NCBI RefSeq assembly: GCF_042666435.1
Contig: NZ_JBHTDC010000001.1
Coordinates: 1,426,001-1,490,000 of the forward strand
Direction of reading: 5' to 3'
Source: Allosphingosinicella sp042666435
Lineage (GTDB): Bacteria; Pseudomonadota; Alphaproteobacteria; Sphingomonadales; Sphingomonadaceae
DNA: 64,000 nucleotides
In this document: piece after piece, positions 15,607-24,587 of the stretch
Numbering within the stretch: the stretch's first letter is position 1
Layout: every line of letters begins with the position of its first letter
Notes under the pieces: model-generated
The model's database searches: none
Told to the model about the DNA's origin: nothing
The model's input: the letters and a program-made list of their open reading frames with translations, nothing else
Made by a program: the position numbers and the translations under genes

Positions 15607-17559
15607 ATGCCTGAACTGAAAGCCTTCCTCGCCGGCGGCGGTGACATGGGCGCGCTGATCCGTGAACATGATTGGGAAGCGACCGCGCTGGGGCCGATCG
15701 GCGACTGGCCGCAATCGCTACGTTCGGCGCTCAGCATCTGCCTCCGCTCGGCTTCGCCGACCGCCATCTATTGGGGACCAGAATTCCGGCTGCTCTACAA
15801 TGACGAATTCGCGCCCATCCTGGGGCCGCGCCATCCGGGCGCGCTCGGCCGGCCGGCGGCCTCGATCTGGTCCGACATCTGGAGCTTGATCGAGGAACAG
15901 TTCCGCGACGTTCTGGAGAAAGGCGAGGTCGTCCACGCGGTCGATGCGATGCTGCCGATGGCGCGCTACGGGCCACCCGAAGAGACCTATTTCAGCTATA
16001 CGTTGCTGCCGATCGCGGGTGAGGATGGCAGCATCGGCGGCATCCTCAATCAGGCCCGCGACCGGACGACTTCGGTCTGGCAGCGTCGTCAGGACGCGCT
16101 GCTGCTGAAGCTCTCCGAGACGTTGCGGCCGCTCGATACGATCGACGCGATCCTGGACGCGGCAGTCGGGCTGGTCGGCGAGGAAATGCAGGTCGGACGC
16201 GTCGGCTATGCCGAGATCGACGAAGTGCAAGGCACTGTCTCCATCCTCGCCTGCTGGACCGACGGCAGCATGGCCGACATCAGCGGCACATATCCGCTCG
16301 GCGCCTTCGGCGACGCCGTGCACGAAGCGCTTGAGAAGGGGCTTACCGTCAGGGTCGACGACGTCGAGGCCGATCCGGGGAGCGACGACCCAGGCCTGCT
16401 GCGGCGCTATGCGGCGATCCAGCTGCGCGCGGGGCTGGTCGTCCCGGTCTTCAGCCACAGCCGTTATCGCGCGGCCTTGTTCGCCCAGCACCATCAGCCG
16501 AGACGATGGACCGACGGCGAGGAGACACTGCTGCGCGCCGCCACCGACCGGATCTGGCAGGAGGCGACCCGGGTTCGAGCAGAGGTTGCGCTCCGCCACA
16601 GCGAGCGGCGCTACCGCCAGATTTTCGAAGGCGCCAACGATCTCATCTTCACCGCCGATCTCGATCAGAAGCTGACCGACTGCAACCCCGCCGTCGCAGC
16701 CGCCATGGGGCTCGCGCCCGAGGCCGCGATCGGGCGCTCGATCCGCGAGTTCGTGTCCGAGGAAGGCTGGGCGCAGACGAACCGGATGCTCAGGCAGAAG
16801 CTGGAGCATGGCGGCACCACTCGCCACGACATAGAGGTGAGGGCGCCGGGCGGGAAGCGGATGTACTGGGAGATCAATTCGAGCCTTGCCTATGACACGG
16901 CGAACGAGATCGTCGGCCTCCACGCCATCGCCCGGGACGTGACCGAGCGGAAACGTTTCGAGGAGCGCCAGCGACTGCTGGTCAACGAGCTGAACCATCG
17001 GGTGAAGAACACGCTCGCGCTCGTCCAGGGGCTGGCGCTGCAAAGCTTCAAGGACGGGCGCGACATGGCCGAAGCGCGCGAGGCGTTCCAGGAGCGGCTG
17101 GCGGCGCTCGCCCGCGCCCACGATCTGCTCACCCGCGAGAATTGGGAGGGTGTGACGCTCGACCAGTTGGTCGAAGGCGCGACCGGGCACCAGAACGCGG
17201 TCGAGGAGCGGATCAGGGCCGATGGGCCGGACATCAAGCTCAACGCGCGAGCGGCAGTGTCACTGGTGATGGCGCTGCACGAATTGTGCACCAACGCCGC
17301 CAAATATGGAGCGCTGTCGGTACCGGGCGGTCATGTCGATGTCGAATGGGTCGTGGAGGATGGCGACCAGCTCAAGCTCCAATGGCGCGAGCAAGGCGGC
17401 CCGAAGGTCGAGGCGACGGGACGGCGCGGATTCGGATTTCGCATGATCGAGCGCGCGCTCGCCGCCGACCTGGGCGGCAAGGTCGCCATCGATCTCGCGC
17501 CGTCGGGACTGACCTGCGCGATCGAGGCGCCGCTGGACCGGGCGGAGGCGGAGGCGTGA
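15607..17559 (+). CDS. Hybrid-domain sensor histidine kinase, HWE family (PAS-GAF-PAS)
   Basis: A 650-residue soluble sensor kinase. Residues about 20-135 look like a PAS domain (TALGPIGDWPQSLRSA, YNDEFAPILG), 150-320 a GAF domain, 335-455 a second PAS (IFEGANDLIFTADL, IARDVTERKRFEERQ), and the rest an HWE/HisKA_2 kinase. His464 in ELNHRVKNTLALVQG is the phosphoacceptor; HELCTNAAKYGA (from about 557) is the N box, and WREQGGP the WxE motif that names the family. No membrane helix is seen. ATG 15607 is preferred over TTG 15544. It overlaps the response regulator gene by GTGA. Such kinases sense light, redox or stress; no ligand can be named. Confidence 0.92.
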   Translation: MPELKAFLAGGGDMGALIREHDWEATALGPIGDWPQSLRSALSICLRSASPTAIYWGPEFRLLYNDEFAPILGPRHPGALGRPAASIWSDIWSLIEEQFRDVLEKGEVVHAVDAMLPMARYGPPEETYFSYTLLPIAGEDGSIGGILNQARDRTTSVWQRRQDALLLKLSETLRPLDTIDAILDAAVGLVGEEMQVGRVGYAEIDEVQGTVSILACWTDGSMADISGTYPLGAFGDAVHEALEKGLTVRVDDVEADPGSDDPGLLRRYAAIQLRAGLVVPVFSHSRYRAALFAQHHQPRRWTDGEETLLRAATDRIWQEATRVRAEVALRHSERRYRQIFEGANDLIFTADLDQKLTDCNPAVAAAMGLAPEAAIGRSIREFVSEEGWAQTNRMLRQKLEHGGTTRHDIEVRAPGGKRMYWEINSSLAYDTANEIVGLHAIARDVTERKRFEERQRLLVNELNHRVKNTLALVQGLALQSFKDGRDMAEAREAFQERLAALARAHDLLTRENWEGVTLDQLVEGATGHQNAVEERIRADGPDIKLNARAAVSLVMALHELCTNAAKYGALSVPGGHVDVEWVVEDGDQLKLQWREQGGPKVEATGRRGFGFRMIERALAADLGGKVAIDLAPSGLTCAIEAPLDRAEAEA

Positions 17560-17924
17560 CCGCGCGGTCGCTGGCGGGCGTGCGCGTGCTGCTGGTCGAG
17601 GACGAAGCGATCATCGCGATGACGGCCGAGGACATGCTCGAGGATCTGGGCTGCGTCGTCGCCGCCACGGCTTCGTCGCAGGCCGAGGCGATCACGGCGG
17701 CGGCGGGCGACGATTTCGACATCGCGCTGCTCGACATCAACCTCAACGGCCAAACCAGCCTGGCGGCGGCCGAGGCGCTGCGAACGCGGGGCCGTCCGTT
17801 CGTCTTCACCACCGGCTACGGCGTCGCCGGCCGCGGCGAGGAATATGACAACGTGCCGCTGGTGACCAAGCCATATCGGGTCGGCGAGCTGGCCGAAGCT
17901 ATTCGGAAAGCGCTGGGGCGATAG
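17556..17924 (+). CDS. Single-domain response regulator
   Basis: A 122-residue CheY-like receiver starting at GTG 17556. The acidic pair is E15/D16 (VEDEAII), the phosphoacceptor D60 (LLDINLNG), and the conserved Lys is K105 (VTKPYR). There is no output domain, so it passes or competes for phosphate rather than binding DNA. The FTTGYG segment is usual for receivers paired with HWE kinases. Its start overlaps the stop of the kinase gene, which makes the kinase its likely partner. It ends 29 bases from the convergent amidohydrolase stop. Confidence 0.92.
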   Translation: MTARSLAGVRVLLVEDEAIIAMTAEDMLEDLGCVVAATASSQAEAITAAAGDDFDIALLDINLNGQTSLAAAEALRTRGRPFVFTTGYGVAGRGEEYDNVPLVTKPYRVGELAEAIRKALGR

Positions 17925-17953
17925 GCCGCGAAGGCGAACCGGCCTGACAGAAT

Positions 17954-19276
17954 CTACTTGCCCAAAATCCCCATCGCGGCTGTGACCATCGCTTCGGTCG
18001 CCGTCGCGATGGTCGGTTCCGGATCCGGCGCCCAATAAGGACTGTGGAGCGAGGGCAGTTTGGAGGCGTCGTCGCCGGCCGCCCGCCATTTGTCCATCGG
18101 CACGCCGCCCACCCAGAAGATCAGGCTCTCGATCGACTTGTCGGCGAGATGGTAGCGGCTGAAATCCTCGCCGCCCATCACCGCCGGCGTGGCGATCACG
18201 CGCTCGGGGCCGAACCGTTCGGTGAAGAGGGCGGCGGTGCTGGTGGTGAGCTTGTCGGTATTGAAGACCGCCGGCGTATATTCCGCCTCGCGGATCGTCA
18301 CCACCGGCATCCGGTCCTCCGGCATGCCCGCCGCGATCGCCTCTCCGCGAACGATACGCTCGATGCCGTCGAGCAACAGCCGGCGGGTCTCGTCGCTGTA
18401 GCTGCGCACGGTGAGCAGCATCGTCGCCTCGTCGGAGATGATGTTGTGCTTTGCGCCCGAATGGAAGCTGCCAACGGTGACGACCGCTGGGCTCTGCGGA
18501 TCGTTCTCGCGGCTGACCAGCGTTTGCAGGGCGCCGACGATGCGGGCGCCGAGCACGATCGGATCCCGGGTCGTGTGCGGATAGGCGCCGTGGCCGCCGA
18601 CGCCCTTGACCGTGATGTCGACGCTGTCGACATTGGCCAGGGCATAGCCGTTGGAATAGCCGACGACCCCGGCGGGAAGCGCGGCGGCATCGTGGAAGGC
18701 GATCACGTAAGCGGGCTTGGGGAAGCGTGTGTAAAGGCCGTCCTCGAGCATCGCCTTAGCGCCCTCGCTCGTCTCCTCGCCAGGCTGCAGGATCATCACC
18801 AACGTTCCGGACCATTGGTCCCTGGTCGCGGCGAGGCGGCGGGCGGCGCCGACCCAGGCGGTCATGTGCGTGTCGTGGCCGCAGGCGTGCATGATGCCGG
18901 TCTCGCCGCCGGCCCGGCTGGTTCCCTTGACCTTGCTCGCATAAGGGAGGCCGGTCTGCTCGACCACGGGGAGACCGTCCATGTCGGCGCGGAGCATGAC
19001 GACAGGACCCGGTCCGTTCTCCATCTCCGCCACGACGCCTGTCTTGCCGACGCCCGTGGTCACGTCGAAGCCCAGCTTCTTCGCCTCGGCGGCGAGCTTT
19101 GCCGAGGTCTTGAATTCCTCCATGCTGAGCTCGGGATTGGCGTGAAGATCGCGATAGAGCGTCAGCAGCGACGGCATGTCGGCGGCGACGGCGTCGCCCA
19201 GCGGATCGGCGGAGGCGGGGGTGGCGGTCATCAAGCACAGCAACGCGCCGGCCAGCAAATGGCTTCTCAAGGTCAC
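17954..19276 (-). CDS. M20 family amidohydrolase, secreted
   Basis: A 440-residue metal-dependent amidohydrolase (M20D, hippurate/IAA-amino acid hydrolase-like). The GTG at 19276 is chosen because GGGGGA lies just upstream and the next 23 residues form a signal peptide (LLAGALLCLMTATPASA). Metal-site motifs are ADMDGLP, ACGHDTHM, LQPGEE and GGEDFSRY, with a lid domain in the middle (GVGGHGAYPH). It should cleave N-acyl or amide bonds of small peptides or conjugates in the periplasm. A further upstream frame extends into the DUF4893 gene and is not used. Substrate is unknown. Confidence 0.9.
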   Translation of the reverse strand: MTLRSHLLAGALLCLMTATPASADPLGDAVAADMPSLLTLYRDLHANPELSMEEFKTSAKLAAEAKKLGFDVTTGVGKTGVVAEMENGPGPVVMLRADMDGLPVVEQTGLPYASKVKGTSRAGGETGIMHACGHDTHMTAWVGAARRLAATRDQWSGTLVMILQPGEETSEGAKAMLEDGLYTRFPKPAYVIAFHDAAALPAGVVGYSNGYALANVDSVDITVKGVGGHGAYPHTTRDPIVLGARIVGALQTLVSRENDPQSPAVVTVGSFHSGAKHNIISDEATMLLTVRSYSDETRRLLLDGIERIVRGEAIAAGMPEDRMPVVTIREAEYTPAVFNTDKLTTSTAALFTERFGPERVIATPAVMGGEDFSRYHLADKSIESLIFWVGGVPMDKWRAAGDDASKLPSLHSPYWAPDPEPTIATATEAMVTAAMGILGK

Positions 19277-19295
19277 TTCGTCCCCCTTTTCGATC

Positions 19296-19940
19296 TCAGC
19301 TTTCGGCGCGCTTGGGCACCAGCTCCAGGACGTCGATAGTGGACTCGAAATGGGGATATGGGAAGACCAGCCGCCATTTGTCCTCGCCGACCCGCTCGAT
19401 GACCCCGGCCATATCGCGTTCCCTGTCGCGGCCATATTGGAGGGCGCGGCTCTCGTCGCCCAGCTGGAGCGTGCCGAGGAAGACCATGCGCTGGCCGACA
19501 TAGGGAAGGAGCAGGCCGAGCGGCCGCTGCGAGCCGGAAAGCTTGGCGAAGCTCATCAGCCCGTTCTCGATCCGGATCCGGCAGTCGAACGCGGGGTAGG
19601 CGACATAATCGAGCAGGCCGGCCGATTTGGCACCGATCTTGAGCGTCCGGCAACGATAGTCGCCCGCAGGTGGATCCTCCCAGGCCAAAGCGGCATCGGG
19701 CTGGAGCAACGCGCCTTCCCGGGCGAGCGCGGCGGAATGGCCGGCCGCTTCGGCCTTGTCCAGGCCCCTCACCCAGGCGGTCCGCCATTCGCGCAGGCGG
19801 TGGCGGTCGCTGTCGGTGGCGATCGTCCGCCAGTCAGGCGGCGGCGCGGCTCGCGCGGTCCTTCGGCTGTCATCCCCCGCCGCGCACCCGGAAAGCGCGC
19901 CGGCGAGCGCCGCGCAAAGGGGAAGAACAACCAGCTTCAT
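19296..19940 (-). CDS. DUF4893 lipoprotein
   Basis: A 214-residue lipoprotein: KLVVLPLCAALAGALSGC gives the signal and lipobox, then PDWRTIATDSDRHRLREWR starts the DUF4893 domain, which ends near the C-terminus (WRLVFPYPHFESTIDVLELVP). ATG 19940 follows GAGG; an in-frame ATG at 19970 has no advantage. DUF4893 proteins are typical of sphingomonads and have no known activity. The next gene downstream, the amidohydrolase, begins 19 bases later, so both may be one transcript. Confidence 0.85.
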   Translation of the reverse strand: MKLVVLPLCAALAGALSGCAAGDDSRRTARAAPPPDWRTIATDSDRHRLREWRTAWVRGLDKAEAAGHSAALAREGALLQPDAALAWEDPPAGDYRCRTLKIGAKSAGLLDYVAYPAFDCRIRIENGLMSFAKLSGSQRPLGLLLPYVGQRMVFLGTLQLGDESRALQYGRDRERDMAGVIERVGEDKWRLVFPYPHFESTIDVLELVPKRAES

Positions 19941-20075
19941 GCACCACCTCGCCACCAGCGGTCCCCCCACCAGAGGCGGAGCTTAGTGCGTTGGCGCGAT
20001 GCCGTCGATGGGCGAAATGGTCGCCGCAACGGGGCAAGCGGCGGAGACGGGGCGCGCCCGCTCCGCCGCGTCCGA

Positions 20076-20708
20076 TCAGCCGAAAAAGGCCTGGTCGAAG
20101 GCGATAGTGGCCGCCGGATCCTGATGGTCGTAGCCGCCATATATGGGGCGCCCGTCCGCATAATTGCCCAGATCGCCCAGCATGTCGCCGTAACCCGCAT
20201 CGGTGATGCGCTCGAAGATGTCGTCGGCCGCGGCGCCGAACTTGTCGACGATGCTGAGCTCGTCGAAATTGCCGAGGATATTGTCGTGCAGCGTCTGGAG
20301 CCGCTCCGGAATCGAATCCGCGTCGGTTCCATTGTCGGGCGCATATTTGACGACGCTCGACAACTGGTCTCCGCCCGCCACCAGATAATCGGCATAAGCG
20401 ATGCCGAGATCGATGAAGGCGTCGTTCACGTTGGTGTTGTAATAGGTGTAATTGTCGTCGAGCTCGTCCCAGACCAGCTTGAACGCATCGGAACCCGAGC
20501 CGAGCGCATCGAGCGCTCCCGTCACGCCGCGCTCGGCGATCAGGCCGCTCACCAGCGCGCTGAGGTCGGCGGTCGGCTCGAACTTGAAGTCAAATGCCGC
20601 GTCGGCTTCGACGAAGCCGATCCCGTTCACCGGAATGCTGTTGGCGTGCTCGATCAGGTTCGCCAGTGCTTTCGCGGACATTTTCGAGAGTGCTTGTACG
20701 GATGGCAT
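20076..20708 (-). CDS. Unknown acidic protein
   Basis: A 210-residue protein I do not recognise. It begins MPSVQALSKMSAKALANLIE after a good GGGGAGA ribosome-binding site. About 35 residues are Asp or Glu against about 10 Lys or Arg, and there is no cysteine. There is no Sec signal, lipobox or membrane helix; the N-terminus looks amphipathic and the rest has Gly/Asp-rich turns (PDNGTDADS, ITDAGYGDMLGDLGNYADG) and ends FDQAFFG. Lack of signal plus strong acidity would suit a type I secreted protein, but no exporter is nearby. It stands between DUF4893 and 3-hydroxybutyrate dehydrogenase genes. Confidence 0.7.
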   Translation of the reverse strand: MPSVQALSKMSAKALANLIEHANSIPVNGIGFVEADAAFDFKFEPTADLSALVSGLIAERGVTGALDALGSGSDAFKLVWDELDDNYTYYNTNVNDAFIDLGIAYADYLVAGGDQLSSVVKYAPDNGTDADSIPERLQTLHDNILGNFDELSIVDKFGAAADDIFERITDAGYGDMLGDLGNYADGRPIYGGYDHQDPAATIAFDQAFFG

Positions 20709-20855
20709 GCTTGTTCTCCCCTGCTCTTTTTCGTGCGCGGGAGCCTATGCAGCCAGCAATATCCCCCCGATTCTTTACCTTATCTTGAATCCAGTCTGTC
20801 GCAATATGGGATTCCGGATCGTCTCACTGCGATACAGGAGGAGCGGATCGTGCCT

Positions 20856-21641
20856 TCATTGCGCCGTCCAGCCGCCATCCATCGTGAGGTTGGCGCCGGT
20901 GATGGCGGAGGCTTCGTCCCTGCACAGGAACAGCGCCAAGGCGGCGACCTGCTCGACGGTCACGAACTGCTTGGTCGGCTGGGCGGCGAGGAGCACGTCG
21001 TTCATCACCTGCTCGCGGGTGAGGCCGCGCGCCTTCATCGTGTCGGGTATCTGATTCTCGACCAAAGACGTCCAGACATAGCCGGGGCTGATGCAGTTCA
21101 CCGTCACACCGCTGGTCGCGGTCTCGAGCGCGACCGACTTGGTGAAGCCGGCAATGCCGTGCTTGGCGGCGACATAGGCGGATTTGTTGGGGCTGGCGAC
21201 GAGGCTGTGGGCCGAGGCGGTGGTGACGATCCTGCCCCATCCCTTCTTCTTCATGCCCGGCAGCGCCAGGCGCGTGGTGTGGAAGGCGGCGGTGAGGTTG
21301 AGGGCGATGATGAGGTCCCATTTCGCGACCGGGAATTCGTCGACCGGGGCGACATGCTGCATGCCGGCATTGTTGACGAGAATGTCGACGCCGCCGAGCT
21401 CCTCGGCGCATCCCCGCATCAAGCCTTCGATCTGGTCCGGCTTCGTCAGGTCGGCGCCATTATAGCCGACACGAACCTTGTGCGCGTCCTCGATGCCCCG
21501 GCGGACATTCTCGATCTCGGCCGCGTCGCCGAAACCGTTCAGCATCACGTTCGCGCCCTCGGCGGCGAGCGCGGTCGCCACGCATTGCCCGATGCCGGAG
21601 GTGGAACCGGTGACGAGGGCGGTCTTGCCTTTGAGGAACAT
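20856..21641 (-). CDS. bdhA: 3-hydroxybutyrate dehydrogenase
   Basis: A 261-residue short-chain dehydrogenase oxidising 3-hydroxybutyrate to acetoacetate with NAD, the step after PHB depolymerisation. TGSTSGIGQ is the cofactor loop, NNAGMQHVAPV follows, and the catalytic Ser-Tyr-Lys are in ASAHSLVASPNKSAYVAAKH. PGYVWTSLVE and MDGGWTAQ are characteristic of this enzyme. ATG 21641 is preferred because AAGGAAAG precedes it. A patatin gene lies upstream on the same strand, separated by a palindromic repeat, and PHB synthase genes are about 17 kb away, which fits PHB turnover. Confidence 0.92.
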   Translation of the reverse strand: MFLKGKTALVTGSTSGIGQCVATALAAEGANVMLNGFGDAAEIENVRRGIEDAHKVRVGYNGADLTKPDQIEGLMRGCAEELGGVDILVNNAGMQHVAPVDEFPVAKWDLIIALNLTAAFHTTRLALPGMKKKGWGRIVTTASAHSLVASPNKSAYVAAKHGIAGFTKSVALETATSGVTVNCISPGYVWTSLVENQIPDTMKARGLTREQVMNDVLLAAQPTKQFVTVEQVAALALFLCRDEASAITGANLTMDGGWTAQ

Positions 21642-21662
21642 GGCTTTCCTTTCGTCTCTAAT

Positions 21663-21744
21663 CGTCATCCCCGCGAAGGCGGGGATCCACCTTCTGTGCG
21701 GTGGCTATGCCGAAGGATGGATTCCCGCTTTCGCGGGAATGACG
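21663..21744. repeat. Intergenic palindromic repeat, family A
   Basis: Mirror-image unit: CGTCATCCCCGCGAAGGCGG opens it and CGCTTTCGCGGGAATGACG closes it, so the ends are inverted copies; each half also folds (CCCGCGAAGGCGGG and CCCGCTTTCGCGGG). It fills the space between the patatin stop and the bdhA start. It is one of two copies of this family in the window. Confidence 0.85.
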
Positions 21745-21769
21745 GGTGGGTTGCGGGGCGGTTCCCCAC

Positions 21770-22906
21770 TCATTTGCCAAGATCGAAGGCGGCGGTCCTG
21801 CCGTCGATAATGTTGCGGGCGAGGAGGGAATCCTTCTTCATCGTCTCGGCGATGGCGGCGCGGCCCTCGGCCCAGTGATGTTCCATGCTGGCGCGGGAGA
21901 ATTCGAAATCGCGGGCGCCGCCTTCCCAGCCATGGGCGCGATAGATGAGGTGGACGACGTTGACGGCGCGTTCGGCCGAGAGCGCGCGCAGGCGGGCGAC
22001 GTCGGCGTCATCCTTCATCTCGTCCGGGAGCTTCTTCAGCACCTTGCGGATGATCTCGCGCTCCTGGCGGAGGCGCATCAGCTGGTCCGTCACCTGCCGG
22101 GTGCGGCTCGAATAACGTATGTCCTTTTCGCGCGACGCGACGTCCATGATGGTGTGGGGCATGTCGCCCTTGGCGGGAAACAGGTCGACCTGGAAGACGA
22201 GCATGTCCTCGCTCTGCCGGTCGAGCACATAGGATAAGGGCGTGTTGGAGACGATGCCGCCGTCCCACCACCAGCAGCCGTCTATCTCGACCGGCGGAAG
22301 CCCGGGCGGCAGCGCGCCCGACGCCATGACGTGGCGGGCGTCGAGCCGTTCGTCCCGGGTATCGAAGTAACGGAAATTGCCGGTCTCGACATTCACCGCG
22401 CCGACCGAGAGCCGCATCGGCCCCTTGTTGAGGCGATCCCAGTCGACATGGGCGTCGAGCGTCGCCACGAGCGGCGCGCTGTCGTAGAAGCTGAGCGCGC
22501 CCTCCGTCCTGGGCTGCGCGAGCATCGGCGGCAGGAGGCGCGGGCGGAAGAAGCCGGGGACGCCAGTGCCCGCGACGAAGCCGGCCGACAGGATATGCAT
22601 CCATTCGCGCCATTGGTCGCCGCCTTCGAACGGCAGGCTCGGCAGGGCGGCGCTGACGGTCTCCCAGAAGCTTCTGAGCTTCGCCGCGCGGTCCTCGAGC
22701 GCGTTGCCGGCGATGATCGCGGCGTTGACCGCGCCGATCGAGATGCCGGCGATCCAGTCGATCTCGATCGCGGTCTCGGCCAGCGCCTCGAACACGCCGG
22801 CCTGGTAGGCGCCCAGCGCGCCGCCGCCCTGGAGCACGAGCGCGACCTGTCCCGGCAGTGGAAGCGGGCTGGCGCCGCGGCGCGGGGTTGATGATGCGTC
22901 GGCCAT
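21770..22906 (-). CDS. Patatin-like phospholipase
   Basis: A 378-residue serine acyl hydrolase. GGGALGAYQAG (28-38) is the oxyanion hole, GISIGAV has the nucleophile Ser56, and the catalytic Asp is in WWWDGGIVSN. The C-terminal part is helical and charged, ending KKDSLLARNIIDGR. There is no signal peptide. ATG 22906 is used; the frame runs further upstream without a better start. Patatin proteins beside bdhA are common in sphingomonads and may act on PHB granules or lipids, but this is inference. It is divergent from the metallopeptidase gene. Confidence 0.9.
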   Translation of the reverse strand: MADASSTPRRGASPLPLPGQVALVLQGGGALGAYQAGVFEALAETAIEIDWIAGISIGAVNAAIIAGNALEDRAAKLRSFWETVSAALPSLPFEGGDQWREWMHILSAGFVAGTGVPGFFRPRLLPPMLAQPRTEGALSFYDSAPLVATLDAHVDWDRLNKGPMRLSVGAVNVETGNFRYFDTRDERLDARHVMASGALPPGLPPVEIDGCWWWDGGIVSNTPLSYVLDRQSEDMLVFQVDLFPAKGDMPHTIMDVASREKDIRYSSRTRQVTDQLMRLRQEREIIRKVLKKLPDEMKDDADVARLRALSAERAVNVVHLIYRAHGWEGGARDFEFSRASMEHHWAEGRAAIAETMKKDSLLARNIIDGRTAAFDLGK

Positions 22907-22998
22907 GGACGGCCCGCTCTTCGACCAGACGACGCCGCGTTGCAACCCGCCGCGCGTCCGCGCATTGTTGCCCTCGCGAAACAGGAAGGAGAAGCCCG

Positions 22999-23883
22999 AT
23001 GCGGTTCGGCGGACGCAGGACGAGCAGCAACGTCGAGAATCGCCGGGGCGCGAGCGGAGGCTTCGGCTTTCCGATGGGCGGCGGTGGGCTGAGGCTTGGC
23101 GGAGGCAAGATGGGCTGCGGCGGCCTGGTCGTCATCATCGTCATCGCCCTCATCTTCGGCGTCAACCCGATGCAGCTTCTCGGCCCGACCGACGGCACGC
23201 CAACGACCGCGCCGCACGAGCGGAGGCAGGGCGTCACGACGGGCGCGGCGGCGCTGGACACGGAGACCGACCGCTTCATCTCGCAGGTGCTGGCCTCGAC
23301 CGAGGATCAGTGGGGACGCCTGTTCCAGCAGGCGGGACAAACCTACCAGCCGACCAGGCTCGTCCTCTACGACCGCACCGACCGGTCGGGCTGCGGCATC
23401 GCGCAGGCGGCGATGGGGCCGTTCTACTGCCCGGCGGGCCAGGAAATCTACATCGACACCGCCTTCTTCAACGAATTGTCGCAGCGGCTCGGCGCGCCGG
23501 GCGACTTCGCCCAGGCCTATGTGATCGCGCACGAGGTCGGCCACCATGTCCAGACCCTGGACGGCACCGCCGACCGGGTGCGGAGCGCGCAGGCGCGGGT
23601 GAGCGAGGCGGAAGGCAACACGCTGCAGGTGCGGATGGAATTGCAGGCGGATTGCTATGCCGGCGTCTGGGCTTCGACCGAGCGGGCGGCGCTGGAGCCG
23701 GGCGACATCGAGGAAGGCCTGACCGCCGCCGCCGCCATCGGCGACGATACGCTGCAGAAGGCGACGCAGGGTTATGTCGTGCCGGAAAGCTTCACCCACG
23801 GCACGTCGGAGCAGAGGATGGAATGGCTCCAGCGCGGGCTCCGGACCGGCGATCCGGCGGCGTGCGACACGTTCGCCGCGTGA
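22999..23883 (+). CDS. Neutral zinc metallopeptidase (YpfJ family)
   Basis: A 294-residue membrane-anchored zinc metallopeptidase. A Gly-rich N-terminus precedes a single transmembrane segment (GGLVVIIVIALIFGV), then the family domain with IAHEVGHHVQ, giving ligands H178 and H182. MELQADCYAGVWA supplies further conserved acidic residues. ATG 22999 follows AGGAG. The domain should face the periplasm. Substrates of the family are not known. It is divergent from the patatin gene with a 92-base shared promoter region and ends four bases from the convergent oxygenase. Confidence 0.9.
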   Translation: MRFGGRRTSSNVENRRGASGGFGFPMGGGGLRLGGGKMGCGGLVVIIVIALIFGVNPMQLLGPTDGTPTTAPHERRQGVTTGAAALDTETDRFISQVLASTEDQWGRLFQQAGQTYQPTRLVLYDRTDRSGCGIAQAAMGPFYCPAGQEIYIDTAFFNELSQRLGAPGDFAQAYVIAHEVGHHVQTLDGTADRVRSAQARVSEAEGNTLQVRMELQADCYAGVWASTERAALEPGDIEEGLTAAAAIGDDTLQKATQGYVVPESFTHGTSEQRMEWLQRGLRTGDPAACDTFAA

Positions 23884-23887
23884 CGTC

Positions 23888-24577
23888 TCAGGCGTCCGCC
23901 CACCGCCGCAGGAGGTTGTGATAGGTGCCGGTCAGGGAGACGATGGCGGGATCCTCGTCGCCGACTCTTTCGGCGAGGCGGCGGACGGCGAGGTCCATGT
24001 CGAGCAGCAAGGTGCGCTGGGCGTCGTCGCGGACCATCGACTCGATCCAGAAGAATGAGGCGAGTCGCTCGCCCGAGGTCACCGGCTCGACGCGGTGCAG
24101 GCTGGTCGCGGGGTAGAGGATCAAATCGCCGGCGGGGAGCTTGACCTGGTGGATTCCGTAATTGTCCTCCACCGTCAGCTCGCCGCCTTCATATTCCTCC
24201 GGTGCGGAGAGGAAGAGCGTCGCCGACAGGTCGGTCCTGATCCGGCCCGAGCCGTCGGGCAGATAGCGGATCGCGTTGTCGACATGGTTGCCGAAGCCGT
24301 GGCCGCCGGCCGCGCGGTAGCGGTTGAACAAGGGCGGGAAGATCGCTTTGGGCAGAGCGGCGGACAGGAACAGGGCGTTGCGGCCTAGGCCGGCGGTGAT
24401 AGCGGCGCCGATCTCGCGGCCGGCGGCGCTGTCCTGGGGGAGTTGCTCGTTGCGCTTGGCGAGCGCGGATTGCACGCCAGCGGTGGCGCGGCCATCCTCC
24501 CACGCCGCGGCCGCGAGCAAGGCGCGGGCATGGCGCAACTGCTCGGGGCCGAGGACGGCGGGGATGGTGACCAGCAT
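23888..24577 (-). CDS. piuC: Fe2+-dependent dioxygenase, PKHD-type (PiuC-like)
   Basis: A 229-residue 2OG-Fe(II) oxygenase of the PiuC/YbiX family. The triad is H98, D100 (FGNHVDNAIRYL) and H161 (SLHRVEPV), with R171 for 2-oxoglutarate. Length matches the family. ATG 24577 begins the conserved MLVTIPAVLGPEQ; a longer frame to 24667 would run into the receptor gene. In other bacteria piuC accompanies the siderophore receptor gene piuA, exactly as here, ten bases downstream of the receptor. The chemical role is not settled. The Fur-type site upstream of the receptor probably controls both. Confidence 0.9.
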   Translation of the reverse strand: MLVTIPAVLGPEQLRHARALLAAAAWEDGRATAGVQSALAKRNEQLPQDSAAGREIGAAITAGLGRNALFLSAALPKAIFPPLFNRYRAAGGHGFGNHVDNAIRYLPDGSGRIRTDLSATLFLSAPEEYEGGELTVEDNYGIHQVKLPAGDLILYPATSLHRVEPVTSGERLASFFWIESMVRDDAQRTLLLDMDLAVRRLAERVGDEDPAIVSLTGTYHNLLRRWADA

Positions 24578-24587
24578 GAACTCCAGC

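Noticed and set aside
19176..21878. A 900-codon plus-strand open frame
   Set aside because: It crosses several well-supported minus-strand genes (amidohydrolase, DUF4893, acidic protein, bdhA) and an intergenic palindrome, with no domain pattern.
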